Of a stretch of 64,000 bases of DNA, positions 52,142-64,000 are shown one piece after another. Source of the DNA: Enterobacteriaceae endosymbiont of Plateumaris rustica (GTDB taxonomy: Bacteria; Pseudomonadota; Gammaproteobacteria; Enterobacterales; Enterobacteriaceae); NCBI RefSeq assembly GCF_012562965.1, contig NZ_CP046228.1:425808-489807 (forward strand), read 5' to 3'. Numbering within the stretch: the first letter of the stretch is position 1; each line of letters starts with the position of its first letter. Made by a program: the position numbers and the translations under genes. The notes beneath the pieces are model-generated. The model saw only the letters and a list, made by a program, of their open reading frames with translations. It had not been told where the DNA came from and did not search any database.

Positions 52142-53260
52142 ATGAAACATATTATTATTAATAGAGAACAATTAATTATTCCATTAAAAAATATAGTAAG
52201 TATTATTAATAATAAACCAATAATACCTATTATTAATAATATTTTAATAGAAATTAAAAATAATAATATTATATTTAAAAGTACTAATTTAGAAATAGAA
52301 ATAATTACGTTTTTAAAAAACATAAAAAGTACACATAATTTTTCTATTACTATATCAGGTAAAAAATTTTATGATATATGTAAAAGTTTTCCTATTAAAT
52401 CTAATATAAATATATCAATTAATAATAATAATCAAATAATAATTTCATCTAAAAAATGTAAATTTATTATGTCTACATTACCTTCTATAAATTTTCCAAT
52501 AATTGAATATTGGAAAAGTCAATTAAAATTTTTTTTAACAAATAAAATATTAAAAATGTTAATTGATGCAACATATTTTTCAATAGCAAACCAAGATGTT
52601 AGACAATATTTAAATGGAGTACTATTTCAAATTAAAAATAATATATTAAATATGGTTTCTACTGATGGTCATAGATTATCAATTTGTAATATTTTAATAA
52701 ATGAAATATTAATAAATTATTCAGTTATAATTCCTAAAAAAAGTATAATAGAATTATTACGTTTATTAAATAATACTAATGATATAGTAATAATTAAAAT
52801 AAATAATAATAATATTAGTTTTACATTAAAAAATTTAAAATTTACATCAAAACTTATTGAAAATTCTTTTCCAGAATACACAAAAATTATACCTCAAATT
52901 TTTTACAAAATTATTAAAATAGATCGAATAAATTTAAAAAATGCTTTAACTCGTATTTCTATTTTAGTTAATGAAAGAACAAAAGGTGTAACACTATTAT
53001 TTAATAAAAAATATTTAAAAATATTAGGAAGTAACATTGATAATGAACAAGCAGAAGATATTTTATCTATAGAAGAAAAATATAATGATATAAAATATAA
53101 TATAGAAATATCTTTAAATATTCAATATTTAATAGATGTTTTAAATACATTAAAAAATAAATATATAAAAATTTCATTAATAGATTCTTTTTCTAGTATA
53201 AAAATAGAAGATTTTATTGAAAATAATAAAATTTATTTAATTATGCCCATGAGAATTTAA
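52142..53260 (+). CDS. dnaN: DNA polymerase III beta sliding clamp
   Basis: Ring clamp that tethers replicative polymerase to DNA. It has 372 residues (E. coli 366). Three repeats of the clamp fold are spread over the length; the N-terminal domain (PLKNIVSIINNKPIIPIINNILI), DVRQYLNGVLF, STDGHRLS, the NERTKGVTLLF stretch and the C-terminal YLIMPMRI (binding-groove end MPMRL in E. coli) are recognisable. recF, the usual next gene, is absent; gyrB starts 79 bases later. Confidence 0.97.
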   Translation: MKHIIINREQLIIPLKNIVSIINNKPIIPIINNILIEIKNNNIIFKSTNLEIEIITFLKNIKSTHNFSITISGKKFYDICKSFPIKSNINISINNNNQIIISSKKCKFIMSTLPSINFPIIEYWKSQLKFFLTNKILKMLIDATYFSIANQDVRQYLNGVLFQIKNNILNMVSTDGHRLSICNILINEILINYSVIIPKKSIIELLRLLNNTNDIVIIKINNNNISFTLKNLKFTSKLIENSFPEYTKIIPQIFYKIIKIDRINLKNALTRISILVNERTKGVTLLFNKKYLKILGSNIDNEQAEDILSIEEKYNDIKYNIEISLNIQYLIDVLNTLKNKYIKISLIDSFSSIKIEDFIENNKIYLIMPMRI

Positions 53261-53330
53261 TAATTTACTTAATAGTTTTTATTATTAATTTATATAATTA
53301 ATAAAATTAAATTATTATAAACATAAATGA

Positions 53331-55751
<2,421 letters not shown>

Positions 55752-55862
55752 AATAATAAACACAAAATATTATTAAATATATAATTATTACTAATATTTT
55801 TGAGATTATTTTAATATAATTATTTAATATAAAAAATATATTTTTATATATTATATATATAA

Positions 55863-56123
55863 TTAATAGTAATTAATAGGTTTTATTTTCATAGAATGAA
55901 ATTCTTGATTTTCAATTTGTTCATAATCATTTAAAATTTTTTTATTTATTAATCCTTGTTCAATTTCTCTTAATGCTAAAACTGTTGTTTTATCATTTTT
56001 TTTAGATAATAAAGGACTTTTACCTCTTATTTGTATTTGTCTTGCTCTTTTTGCAGCTATAAGTACTAAATCAAAACGATTACCAATTTTTTTAATTGCA
56101 TTTTCTACGGTTAATCTAGCCAT
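55863..56123 (-). CDS. rpoZ: RNA polymerase omega subunit
   Basis: Smallest core RNA polymerase subunit, which helps fold beta prime. It has 86 residues (E. coli 91). It starts [29 protein letters not shown] and keeps [19 protein letters not shown]. It lies downstream of gmk on the same strand after 39 bases, as in E. coli. spoT, the next E. coli gene, is absent; gyrB converges from the other side. Confidence 0.97.
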   Translation of the reverse strand: MARLTVENAIKKIGNRFDLVLIAAKRARQIQIRGKSPLLSKKNDKTTVLALREIEQGLINKKILNDYEQIENQEFHSMKIKPINYY

Positions 56124-56162
56124 TATGAACCTATATATAAAAAAATATAATATAAAAATAAA

Positions 56163-56789
56163 TTACTCATTTAATAATTTATTAATAAGATTATTATATC
56201 TTATGGATTGTATTTGTGTTTTTAAATGTTCTGCATAAATAATATTTTTTAAATCAAATATTGCATGATTAATATCATTATTAATAATTAAATAATTATA
56301 TTCATGATAGTGATATATTTCTTTTTTTAATTGTAACATACGTTTATTAATTATATCTATATGATCTTTACCTCTAAGATATAATCTTTTATATAATTCC
56401 TTTTTTGATGGAGGTAATATAAATATACTACAAACTTGAGAAATTTTATTTCTCACTTGTTTAGCTCCCTGCCAATCGATATTTAAAAAAACATTTATAT
56501 TATTTTTTAATATATTCTTAATATTTTTTTTAGAGGTGCCATAATAATTTCCAAATATTTTAGCATGTTCTAAAAATTCATTATTTATTATCATTTTTTT
56601 AAATTTTTTTTTTGATATAAAAAAATAATCTTTACCATTTATTTCACCTATACGTTTAATTCTAGTTGTATAAGAAATCGATAATTTTATATTAAAATTT
56701 AATACATTATTTTTTAATAATAGTTGTAAAAGTAAAGATTTACCAGTACCACTAGGTGCTGAAATAATAAATAAATTTCTTATAGTCAT
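56163..56789 (-). CDS. gmk: Guanylate kinase
   Basis: Phosphorylates GMP and dGMP to the diphosphates with ATP. About 208 residues from the ATG at 56789 (E. coli 207); the longer form from a TTG at 56804 is less likely since the ATG start aligns exactly. P-loop is SAPSGTGKS, then SYTTRIKRIGEINGKDYFFI, EHAKIFGNYYGTS and IDWQGAKQVR. Its retention matters since pyrG, purB and nrdAB are decayed: nucleotide phosphorylation remains while synthesis is being lost. Confidence 0.97.
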   Translation of the reverse strand: MTIRNLFIISAPSGTGKSLLLQLLLKNNVLNFNIKLSISYTTRIKRIGEINGKDYFFISKKKFKKMIINNEFLEHAKIFGNYYGTSKKNIKNILKNNINVFLNIDWQGAKQVRNKISQVCSIFILPPSKKELYKRLYLRGKDHIDIINKRMLQLKKEIYHYHEYNYLIINNDINHAIFDLKNIIYAEHLKTQIQSIRYNNLINKLLNE

Positions 56790-56872
56790 AATCTTATTAA
56801 ACAAATATCAATATATAAAAATTATAATTTATTTATAAAATATTACTTAAAATAATATTAATTATATAATAT

Positions 56873-58213
56873 TTAAATTCCTGAAATCATCATTTCAGAT
56901 ATAAGAATAGATCCACACTGTATAATATTTCTTTTTTCAATATCATTACTAATATCTGAAATAGATAACCATATTTTTTTTAAATTTGAAGATATTGTTA
57001 CTTCACTAACTGGAAATATTATCTTTCCATTTTCAACCCAAAAACCACATACTCCACGAGAATAATCTCCTGTAATATTATTAACTCCATTAGACATCAA
57101 TTCTGTTACAATTAATCCATTATTCATTTTTTTTATTAAAGTATTATAATCTATATTATTTTTATTATTAATATACCAATTATATATTCCTCCAGAATGT
57201 CCATTATTTTCTATATGTAATTTATTTGACGTATAATTATTTAGTAACCAATTTTTTAAAATTCCATTTTGTACTATTACTATTTTTTTTGTACTTACTC
57301 CTTCATTATCAAAAGGTTTAGATCCTAAACCTTGTAAAACATGAGGATCTTCTATAATATTTAACCATTCTGGAAAGATTAATTTATTTAATGAATTAGA
57401 TAAAAATGTTAATTTTTGATAAACATAATATCCATTAATTAATTCAGCTAAATGTTTAAATAAAGAACATGATATTTCACTTGAAAAAATTATTGGAGAT
57501 TTTTGAGTTTTAATCTTACGTGATCCTAATTTTTTTAATGATTTTTTTGCACTATCTTTTCCTAATATTTTAGCAGAATATAAATTAGGAATTGATCTTG
57601 ATATAGAATATGAATAACTACATTCCATTTTATTATTTTCTTGAGCTATAATAGAAAGATATAATGAATAATATGTAGAAATATAACTCTGTAGTATTCC
57701 TAAACTATTTGCAAATATATGAATTGTTGCAAAACTATTAAAATCTCCTCCGTTACTAACAATACGTTTATCTGTATTTACCGCAATTTTTTCACTTTCT
57801 TTAAGAATAAAAATATATTTATTTTTATCTATATTAGAAATATGAAAAAGATCTAAATCAATTTTATTAAAAGCTAGTAATTCATATTTAGGTAATCCTA
57901 AACATATATCATATGTTGTATAATTACTTGAATTTATCGCATAATATATAGTTTTTTTTATATTATTTAATGATAAATTATTTGTTTTAGCAAATCCTTT
58001 TTGATAATTTTTATAAACATTAATAGAAAATGATTCATTATTATAAAATTCTGATGTTTGTGTAGTTCCATTACGAATATTTATATTAAATCCTATTATT
58101 TTTTTAATTGTCATTTCAAAATTTTTAATTTCTTTTTTAGTTAATATTATATAATTTAATATTTTAGATTCTAATATACTACGTTCTTTTATAATTTTTG
58201 AAAATATTTTCAT
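56873..58213 (-). CDS. tldE: TldE (PmbA), subunit of the TldD/E metalloprotease
   Basis: Works with TldD in proteolysis, for example microcin B17 leader removal in E. coli. It has 446 residues (E. coli 450). Strong blocks are NVYKNYQKGFAKTNNLS, LAFNKIDLDLFH, QADKR-like VNTDKRIVSNGGDFNS, GSKPFDNEGVSTKK, SGGIYNW, ELMSNGVNNITGDYSRGVCGFWVENG and VSEVTISSNLK. TldD is not in this window. It is divergent from ppa. Confidence 0.95.
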   Translation of the reverse strand: MKIFSKIIKERSILESKILNYIILTKKEIKNFEMTIKKIIGFNINIRNGTTQTSEFYNNESFSINVYKNYQKGFAKTNNLSLNNIKKTIYYAINSSNYTTYDICLGLPKYELLAFNKIDLDLFHISNIDKNKYIFILKESEKIAVNTDKRIVSNGGDFNSFATIHIFANSLGILQSYISTYYSLYLSIIAQENNKMECSYSYSISRSIPNLYSAKILGKDSAKKSLKKLGSRKIKTQKSPIIFSSEISCSLFKHLAELINGYYVYQKLTFLSNSLNKLIFPEWLNIIEDPHVLQGLGSKPFDNEGVSTKKIVIVQNGILKNWLLNNYTSNKLHIENNGHSGGIYNWYINNKNNIDYNTLIKKMNNGLIVTELMSNGVNNITGDYSRGVCGFWVENGKIIFPVSEVTISSNLKKIWLSISDISNDIEKRNIIQCGSILISEMMISGI

Positions 58214-58329
58214 TTTATTATTTTTTATTTATATTTTATATTAGTTAATTATATATTACTCTTTGACATAATTAATATATATTTGTTATTATTTTAAAAT
58301 TCATTATATTAAATATTAAAGAATATACT

Positions 58330-58863
58330 ATGAACTTAAATAAAGTATCATCTGGAAATAAAGTACCAGATGATATTAATGTAATTATTGAAATATCTTC
58401 AAATTCAGAACCTATAAAATATGAAATAGATAAAAAATTAGGAATATTATTTGTTGATCGTTTCATTTCTACAACAATGTTCTATCCATGTAATTATGGT
58501 TATATAAATAATACATTATCTTTAGATGGTGATCCTTTAGATGTTTTAGTACCTACTCAATATTCTATTTTACCAGGATCTGTTATTAGGTGCCGTCCTA
58601 TTGGTATATTAAATATGACAGATGAATCTGGAGATGATATTAAAATAATAGCTGTACCTCATAAAAAAATTTCTTCAGAATATAATAATATTAATAGTAT
58701 TGATGATTTATCTGTTTTTTTAAAAAATAAAATAGTTCATTTTTTTAAACATTATAAAGATTTAGAAAATAATAAATGGGTCAAAATTAATAAATGGGAA
58801 AATATAGATATTGCTAAAAAAGAAATTTTATTATCTATTAAAAGAATTAATGAAAAATGTTAA
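58330..58863 (+). CDS. ppa: Inorganic pyrophosphatase (family I)
   Basis: Hydrolyses pyrophosphate and so pulls biosynthetic reactions forward. It has 177 residues (E. coli 176). The metal-binding signature DGDPLDVLV lies near residue 65, and [37 protein letters not shown] and [14 protein letters not shown] match. It sits upstream of the pyrG remnant. High conservation suggests function. Confidence 0.97.
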   Translation: MNLNKVSSGNKVPDDINVIIEISSNSEPIKYEIDKKLGILFVDRFISTTMFYPCNYGYINNTLSLDGDPLDVLVPTQYSILPGSVIRCRPIGILNMTDESGDDIKIIAVPHKKISSEYNNINSIDDLSVFLKNKIVHFFKHYKDLENNKWVKINKWENIDIAKKEILLSIKRINEKC

Positions 58864-59021
58864 TTATATTATATAATATATAATTATTATTAATTTAATA
58901 AGTAATATAATATATTATTATATATAATGGAAGTTATTTTTTTATAAATTATATAATAAAAAATATTATAAATATATATTTGTATTAGTTTTTAAATACT
59001 AAAATTATTGTAATAAAAATA

Positions 59022-60608
59022 TATATAAATTATATTTTTATTACTATAAGAGTAACTTCTTTTTTAGTTAAAGAAGTAACTACAAACTAGTTAAATTCAA
59101 TTTTTGAAAATAGAAATAAAAGTCAATATAATTGAATTAAATTCATATATTAATTTTAGTAGTAAAATTAAATTTCCATCAATGTGGAAAAGTATTTTTT
59201 AACGATAATGATGCTGAAATTAATTTAAATTTTGAATATTATGAATTATTTATAAAAACTATAATGTCTCATTTTAATAATTTTAATACTTGTTATATAT
59301 TCTAAAGTATTAAAAAAAGAAAGAGAAAAAATATCTTGGATATAATAATTAAAGTTATTCCATAATTATTAATATTATAAAAAACATATAACTGATTTAT
59401 AAAAAATAAAGGATATAATATAATTTTAGTAAAAATAGAATATACAGTTAAAAATATAGAATTTTTATCTTTTCTTGAAAATATCAATTAAATATTATTA
59501 GATATAGGAAAAGATAGAATAATTTATATTTATTTAAATAACTAAAAAAATAAAAATAAAACCTACAAAACTTTTCATGAAAGAATTACTATCAATAAAA
59601 ATATAATCAGATATATTATGTTAATTTAGTTACTCAATATCTAATTTTAAAAATATTAAAATTATATCATTTTGTAATTTATCAAAAAAAGTTATTATTT
59701 TTTTAAATGATATTAATTTTATATATAAAATACTTATTTTATTAAATAAATAAAGTTTAGATAATTATGTATATAATAAATTTAATTTAACTTACAGAAA
59801 CTAAACTTACTAAATAGAAAAAAATATTAAATAAAGAATTTAATTTTAAAGATTATGTTAATATTAGTATAATATGAAAATATACTAAATTATCAGATAC
59901 ATATAAATCAGTAATAGAAACATTAAAACGTGAGGGATTAAAAAATCAAATTTATGTAAATATTAAATTCATTAATTCTGAATTAATGAATATTAAGGGA
60001 ATAAATATTTTAAATAAATTTAATAAAATTTTTATTTTTGATAGTTTTAATTCTAGAGGTATTAAAGAAAAATTGAAAACAGTAGAATAAAAGAATAATA
60101 TTCCTTATTTTGAAATATGTTTTAAAATGCATATAATTTTAATTAAATTTTCACGTAATGTTTTTAAAATAATTTATGCAATTTAATTGAATTTAATTTA
60201 AATTACAAAAAATTAATTATAAAATTAATTAATCAAAATAATAATTTCAATTATAATCTAAATATAAAAGAATTATAAAGTAAAATGAGATTAGATAATC
60301 AACAATGTCAATTAAATGAATTAAATTTATTATATCAATTTTATAAATTTAATAATATTATTAAAAGACATCGTCATAAATATAAAGTAAATAATTTATT
60401 AATTTATAAACTTATTCAACATGATTTGTTAATAGTAATAAGATCAAAAAATAAATTATTTGTAGAAATTATTAAAATTTCTAATTATTCGTGGTTTATT
60501 GGTTATCAATTTCATCCAGAATTTATTTTTAATTTTCATAATAATCATTTATTATTTATAGATTTTATAAAATCTTCTATGAAAAAAGTCAATTTAAATA
60601 TTAAATAG
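59022..60608 (+). pseudogene. pyrG: pyrG pseudogene, CTP synthase
   Basis: Nearly full-length decayed copy of CTP synthase, which converts UTP to CTP. From about 59028 the frame reads NYIFITIRVTSFLVKEVTTN-LNSIFE (E. coli [20 protein letters not shown]). Near 59170-59290: FFNDNDAEINLNFEYYELFIKTIMSHFNNFNT. Near 59430: VKNIEFLSFLENI. From 59860: YTKLSDTYKSVIETLKREGLKNQIYVNIK, GINILNKFN and NNIPYFEICF, where the glutaminase cysteine region is. Multiple stops and shifts interrupt it. The last 108 codons (60285-60608) are open and encode the C-terminal half of the glutaminase domain, with RLDNQQCQL, RHRHKYKVNN and QFHPEF. It stops 9 bases before eno, its usual partner. Confidence 0.92.
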
Positions 60609-60617
60609 GATAAAATA

Positions 60618-61904
60618 ATGTCTAAAATTAAAAAAATTATTGGTAGAGAAATAATAGACTCTAGAGGTAATCCAACTGTTGAAGCAGAAGTACAATTAAA
60701 TTGTGGTACTATTGGTATAGCTTCAGTTCCATCTGGTGCTTCAGTTGGTTCAAAAGAAGCTATGGAATTACGTGATAATGATAATCGTTTTTTAGGAAAA
60801 GGAGTTTTAAAAGCTATTAATTCAATTAATAAACATATAAATAAAATTTTAATGAATAAAGATTCATTAGATCAATCTAATATTGATAATCTTATGATTA
60901 ATTTAGATGGTACTGAAAATAAATCTATTCTTGGAGCAAATGCTATTTTAGCTGTATCATTAGCAAATGCTAGAGCTGCTGCTATATTTAAAAATATTCC
61001 ATTATATCAACATATTTCTGATATAAATGGAACATCTAATAATTTTTCAATGCCATTACCAATGATTAATATTATTAATGGAGGTAAACATGCAGATAAT
61101 AATCTTGATATTCAAGAATTTATGATACAACCTGTCTGTGCAAAAAATATAAAAGAAGCTATTAGAATAGGTTCAGAAATTTTTCATCATTTATATAAAG
61201 TACTAAAATCTTATAAATTAATAACTTCTGTAGGAGATGAAGGTGGTTTTGCACCTAATTTAAATAAAAACAGTGATGCATTTGATATTATTTCAGAAGC
61301 TATAAAAAATTCTGGATTTATTTTAGGTAAAGATATTACTTTTGCTATTGATTGTGCTGCTTCTGAATTATTTTATAAAAAAAAATATCATTTAAAAGGT
61401 GAAGGGTTAAGTTTAAATTATAAAGAATTAACTCATTTTTTTTCTAATTTAATTAAAAAATATCCTATATCTTCTATAGAAGATGGTCTAGATGAATCCG
61501 ATTGGAAAGGATTTGCATACCAAACAAAAATATTAGGTAATAAAATTCAATTAGTTGGTGATGATTTATTTGTTACAAATACAAAACTTTTAAATAAAGG
61601 TATAAAACTTGGAATAGCTAATGCTATTTTAATAAAACTTAATCAAATTGGTTCTTTATCTGAAACATTATCTACTATTAAAATAGCAAAAAAAAATGGA
61701 TATAAAGTAATAATATCTCATCGTTCTGGAGAAACAGAAGATACTTTTATTTCAGATTTATCTGTAGGTACAAATGCTGGACAAATAAAAACAGGATCAA
61801 TGAGTCGTTCAGAAAGAACAGCTAAATATAATCAATTAATAAGAATAGAAGAAAAATTAAATATTTTAGCTCCTTTTAATATTAATAATAATTTTATTAA
61901 ATAA
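60618..61904 (+). CDS. eno: Enolase
   Basis: Converts 2-phosphoglycerate to phosphoenolpyruvate, which also feeds the PTS. It has 428 residues (E. coli 432). Motifs: [75 protein letters not shown] and [26 protein letters not shown] precedes the ATG. It follows the pyrG remnant by 9 bases; since its old upstream partner is decayed, it must be transcribed from a promoter in or before that remnant. Confidence 0.98.
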   Translation: MSKIKKIIGREIIDSRGNPTVEAEVQLNCGTIGIASVPSGASVGSKEAMELRDNDNRFLGKGVLKAINSINKHINKILMNKDSLDQSNIDNLMINLDGTENKSILGANAILAVSLANARAAAIFKNIPLYQHISDINGTSNNFSMPLPMINIINGGKHADNNLDIQEFMIQPVCAKNIKEAIRIGSEIFHHLYKVLKSYKLITSVGDEGGFAPNLNKNSDAFDIISEAIKNSGFILGKDITFAIDCAASELFYKKKYHLKGEGLSLNYKELTHFFSNLIKKYPISSIEDGLDESDWKGFAYQTKILGNKIQLVGDDLFVTNTKLLNKGIKLGIANAILIKLNQIGSLSETLSTIKIAKKNGYKVIISHRSGETEDTFISDLSVGTNAGQIKTGSMSRSERTAKYNQLIRIEEKLNILAPFNINNNFIK

Positions 61905-61969
61905 AAATTTTATAAATTATATTTTTTTATATTTAAAAAAGTATATAAAATATAAGTAATTATATTACT

Positions 61970-63685
61970 ATGAAAAAATATCAAGAAAAAAAATTAATAA
62001 AATGGTTAAATAATCAAAGTTTTTTTGCAAGTAAATTATTAAAATTATCTTTTTTATTAAATATTTTAAATATAAGTATAATTATTTTTCAAAATTGGAT
62101 TTTAGCTATTCAAATTCAATATTTATTTTTTAAAGTACAAATAAATAAATTATTGTATTATTATGTAATATTAATTATATGCTTTATATTTAGAGCGTTA
62201 TTAAACCTTATAATTAATAAAATTAATTTTAATTACAGTCAATCAATAAAAAATATTATTAGAAAAAAAATTTTAGATAAATTTGAACAAATTTATATAA
62301 TTAATATAAAAAATAAAACTTTAGGTAGTATATTATCTTTAATAATAGATCAAATTGAAAATTTACAAGATTTTTATAACAAATATATACCTCAATTATT
62401 AGTATCTATTATATCTCCTATAATCATATTAATAACAATAACATTTATTAGTTGGCTTGCAAGTTTATTATTAATAATAATTAGTATATTTACTATAATT
62501 TTTATAATTTTAATTGGTAGTCAAACTGCTGAAAAAAATAAGAAAAATTTTAAAATATTATCTATTTTAAATGGTTTTTTTTTAGACAGATTACTAGGTA
62601 TAGAAACAATACGTTTATTTAATTTAAGTAAAATAGAAATTAATAAAATAGAATTTTTTATTGAAAAATTTAGAAAAAAAAGTATGGAAATATTAAAAAT
62701 TGCTTTTTTAACATCTTCTGTTTTAGAATTTTTTTCTTCTATTGCATTAGCTTCTATTGCTATTTATTTTAGTTTTTCATATTTAAATATAATTAATTTA
62801 GGTTTTTATGGTAATAAAATTACTATATTTAATAGTTTTTTTATATTAATTTTAATTTCTGAATATTTTCAATATTTTATTAATTTAGGATTACTTTACC
62901 ATATTAAATGTAAGTCTATAGGAGCAGCAGATTTAATTTTACAATTTTTACAAAATAATCCTACAAAAATTAATTTACAAACAAAAAAAATACCTTTTAA
63001 TAAAACACATTTTTTTATTCAAGCTAAAGAATTAATAGTAAAAAGTATAGAAGGAAATATATTAATAGGTCCTATATCATTTAAAATTCTTCCAGGAGAA
63101 CGTATAGCTATAATAGGTTCTAGTGGTTGTGGAAAAACTACACTATTTAATGTTTTTTTAGGATTTTTACCATATAATGGATCATTAACAATTAATAATA
63201 TTGAATTAAAAAATATAAATTTAAATGATTGGTATAAAAAAATATCTTGGGTAGGACAAAATTCTAGTATTCCTTCAAAAACAATAAGACAAAATTTATT
63301 TTTTGATAAAAATATTAATACAAATAAAATACAAAATATTATTAAAATTACAAAAATCCAAGATTTTTTAAAAAATTTTCCTAAGGGATTAGATACAATA
63401 GTTGGTGAACAAAATATAAGATTATCAGTAGGACAAATACAAAGAATAATTATAGCAAGAGCTCTAATTAAAAATCATAATTTATTATTATTAGATGAAC
63501 CTACTGCAAATATTGATATTAATAGTGAAAAAGATATTATAAATTCTTTATATAATTACCAAGATATAAAAACAGTTTTAATGATAACACATAAATTATA
63601 TCAAACTAAATTTTGTAATCAAATTTGGAAAATGGATAATGGAAAAATTATAAAAAAGATAATAAATAATAAAATAATTAGATAA
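61970..63685 (+). CDS. cydD: CydD, ABC transporter subunit for cytochrome bd assembly
   Basis: Half of the CydDC heterodimer that exports cysteine or glutathione and is needed to assemble cytochrome bd oxidase. It has 571 residues (E. coli 588). Six N-terminal membrane segments precede the ATPase domain, where Walker A is GSSGCGKTT near residue 383, the signature LSVGQIQRIIIARAL and Walker B LLLLDEPTANID. The short LxVGQ signature is typical of this pair. cydC follows after about 50 bases. Suggests bd-type respiration under low oxygen. Confidence 0.95.
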   Translation: MKKYQEKKLIKWLNNQSFFASKLLKLSFLLNILNISIIIFQNWILAIQIQYLFFKVQINKLLYYYVILIICFIFRALLNLIINKINFNYSQSIKNIIRKKILDKFEQIYIINIKNKTLGSILSLIIDQIENLQDFYNKYIPQLLVSIISPIIILITITFISWLASLLLIIISIFTIIFIILIGSQTAEKNKKNFKILSILNGFFLDRLLGIETIRLFNLSKIEINKIEFFIEKFRKKSMEILKIAFLTSSVLEFFSSIALASIAIYFSFSYLNIINLGFYGNKITIFNSFFILILISEYFQYFINLGLLYHIKCKSIGAADLILQFLQNNPTKINLQTKKIPFNKTHFFIQAKELIVKSIEGNILIGPISFKILPGERIAIIGSSGCGKTTLFNVFLGFLPYNGSLTINNIELKNINLNDWYKKISWVGQNSSIPSKTIRQNLFFDKNINTNKIQNIIKITKIQDFLKNFPKGLDTIVGEQNIRLSVGQIQRIIIARALIKNHNLLLLDEPTANIDINSEKDIINSLYNYQDIKTVLMITHKLYQTKFCNQIWKMDNGKIIKKIINNKIIR

Positions 63686-63737
63686 TTTAATATAAAATAT
63701 AAAAAAATTTAAATATAAAAGTAGGAGTTTAAATTCA

Positions 63738-64000
63738 GTGTTTTATTTATTATATTTTTTAAAAAATTATAAAAAATATTTAATAATTCTTTTTTTTGGT
63801 ATAATAATAACAATTATTACTAATTTGATGAGTATATCTTTATCAATTATATCTGGTTATTTATTAACTTCTACTTTTATATTTAACTTTAATAGTGTTA
63901 ATTATAATTATGTAGTTCCTTCAGTTATTATAAGAATTATTTCAATAATAAAAACTGTAACAAAATATTTCGAAAAAATTATAAAACACGATAGTACTTT
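63738..64000 (+). CDS. cydC: CydC, partner ABC subunit (3' part outside window)
   Basis: Partner of CydD. The frame starts with GTG at 63738 behind a TAGGAG ribosome binding site and stays open to the window end (about 87 codons). It begins FYLLYFLKNYKKYL and continues with a hydrophobic segment GIIITIITNLMSIS, then LSIISGYLLTSTF (E. coli LLTLSGWFLSASA), YNYVVPSVIIRII and KYFEKIIKHDSTF (E. coli RYFERLVSHDATF). Gene order with cydD is that of E. coli. Confidence 0.92.
   Translation, partial: MFYLLYFLKNYKKYLIILFFGIIITIITNLMSISLSIISGYLLTSTFIFNFNSVNYNYVVPSVIIRIISIIKTVTKYFEKIIKHDST

Noticed and set aside
59302-59487. 61-codon open frame antisense to the pyrG pseudogene
   Set aside because: Low-complexity sequence over a stretch with clear PyrG blocks on the other strand.

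Overview
The window comes from a very AT-rich genome (by eye well over 80% A+T) of a reduced, Enterobacterales-type gammaproteobacterium, most likely an obligate intracellular insect symbiont of the Buchnera, Wigglesworthia or Blochmannia kind. Reasons: every recognisable protein aligns with an E. coli K-12 family member near full length, proteins are drenched in Lys, Asn and Ile, E. coli gene blocks survive with neighbours cut out, there are no mobile elements, and several genes lie as decaying pseudogenes. I cannot name the species. I found no tRNA, rRNA, CRISPR or insertion sequence.

Layout: 1-5.6 kb grpE (3' part), rpmB-rpmG, rpmE, priA, mnmG. 5.7-12.2 kb the full ATP synthase operon atpBEFHAGDC. 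12.5-15.4 kb a graveyard of nrdA and nrdB. 15.6-17.8 kb an ArcD-type arginine/ornithine antiporter and the Nif3-family gene ybgI. 17.9-21.2 kb ffh-rpsP-rimM-trmD-rplS. 21.3-29.9 kb recD, recB and recC, with recC broken at a run of 12 T. 30-33 kb lgt, mutH, lysA. 33-33.8 kb a noncoding spacer with two long A/T palindromes. 33.8-36.5 kb ptsH-ptsI-crr. 36.9-43.8 kb yebC, aspS, a MalY/PatB-type C-S lyase, argS, mnmA. About 44-44.6 kb the wreck of purB. 44.7-47.4 kb potABC without potD. 47.5-55.8 kb mutM, mnmE, yidC, rnpA, rpmH, dnaN, gyrB, with dnaA and recF missing from their usual places. 55.9-58.9 kb rpoZ, gmk, tldE, ppa. 59-60.6 kb the pyrG pseudogene, then eno, cydD and the start of cydC.

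Together the live genes give translation (ribosomal proteins, two aminoacyl-tRNA synthetases, the mnmA/mnmE/mnmG wobble-uridine pathway, trmD), membrane insertion (ffh, yidC), respiration (ATP synthase, the transporter needed for cytochrome bd), sugar phosphotransfer, lysine synthesis, amino acid and polyamine transport, and an unusually large DNA repair set for a tiny genome (recBCD, mutH, mutM, priA).

The most striking signal is that the clear pseudogenes other than recC all belong to nucleotide synthesis: ribonucleotide reductase (nrdA, nrdB), adenylosuccinate lyase (purB) and CTP synthase (pyrG). This suggests growing dependence on nucleotides or deoxynucleotides from outside, unless other copies exist beyond this window. 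Second, PriA is full length and keeps all eight zinc cysteines but has lost its ATPase motifs, in a genome that has lost dnaA from its normal locus.
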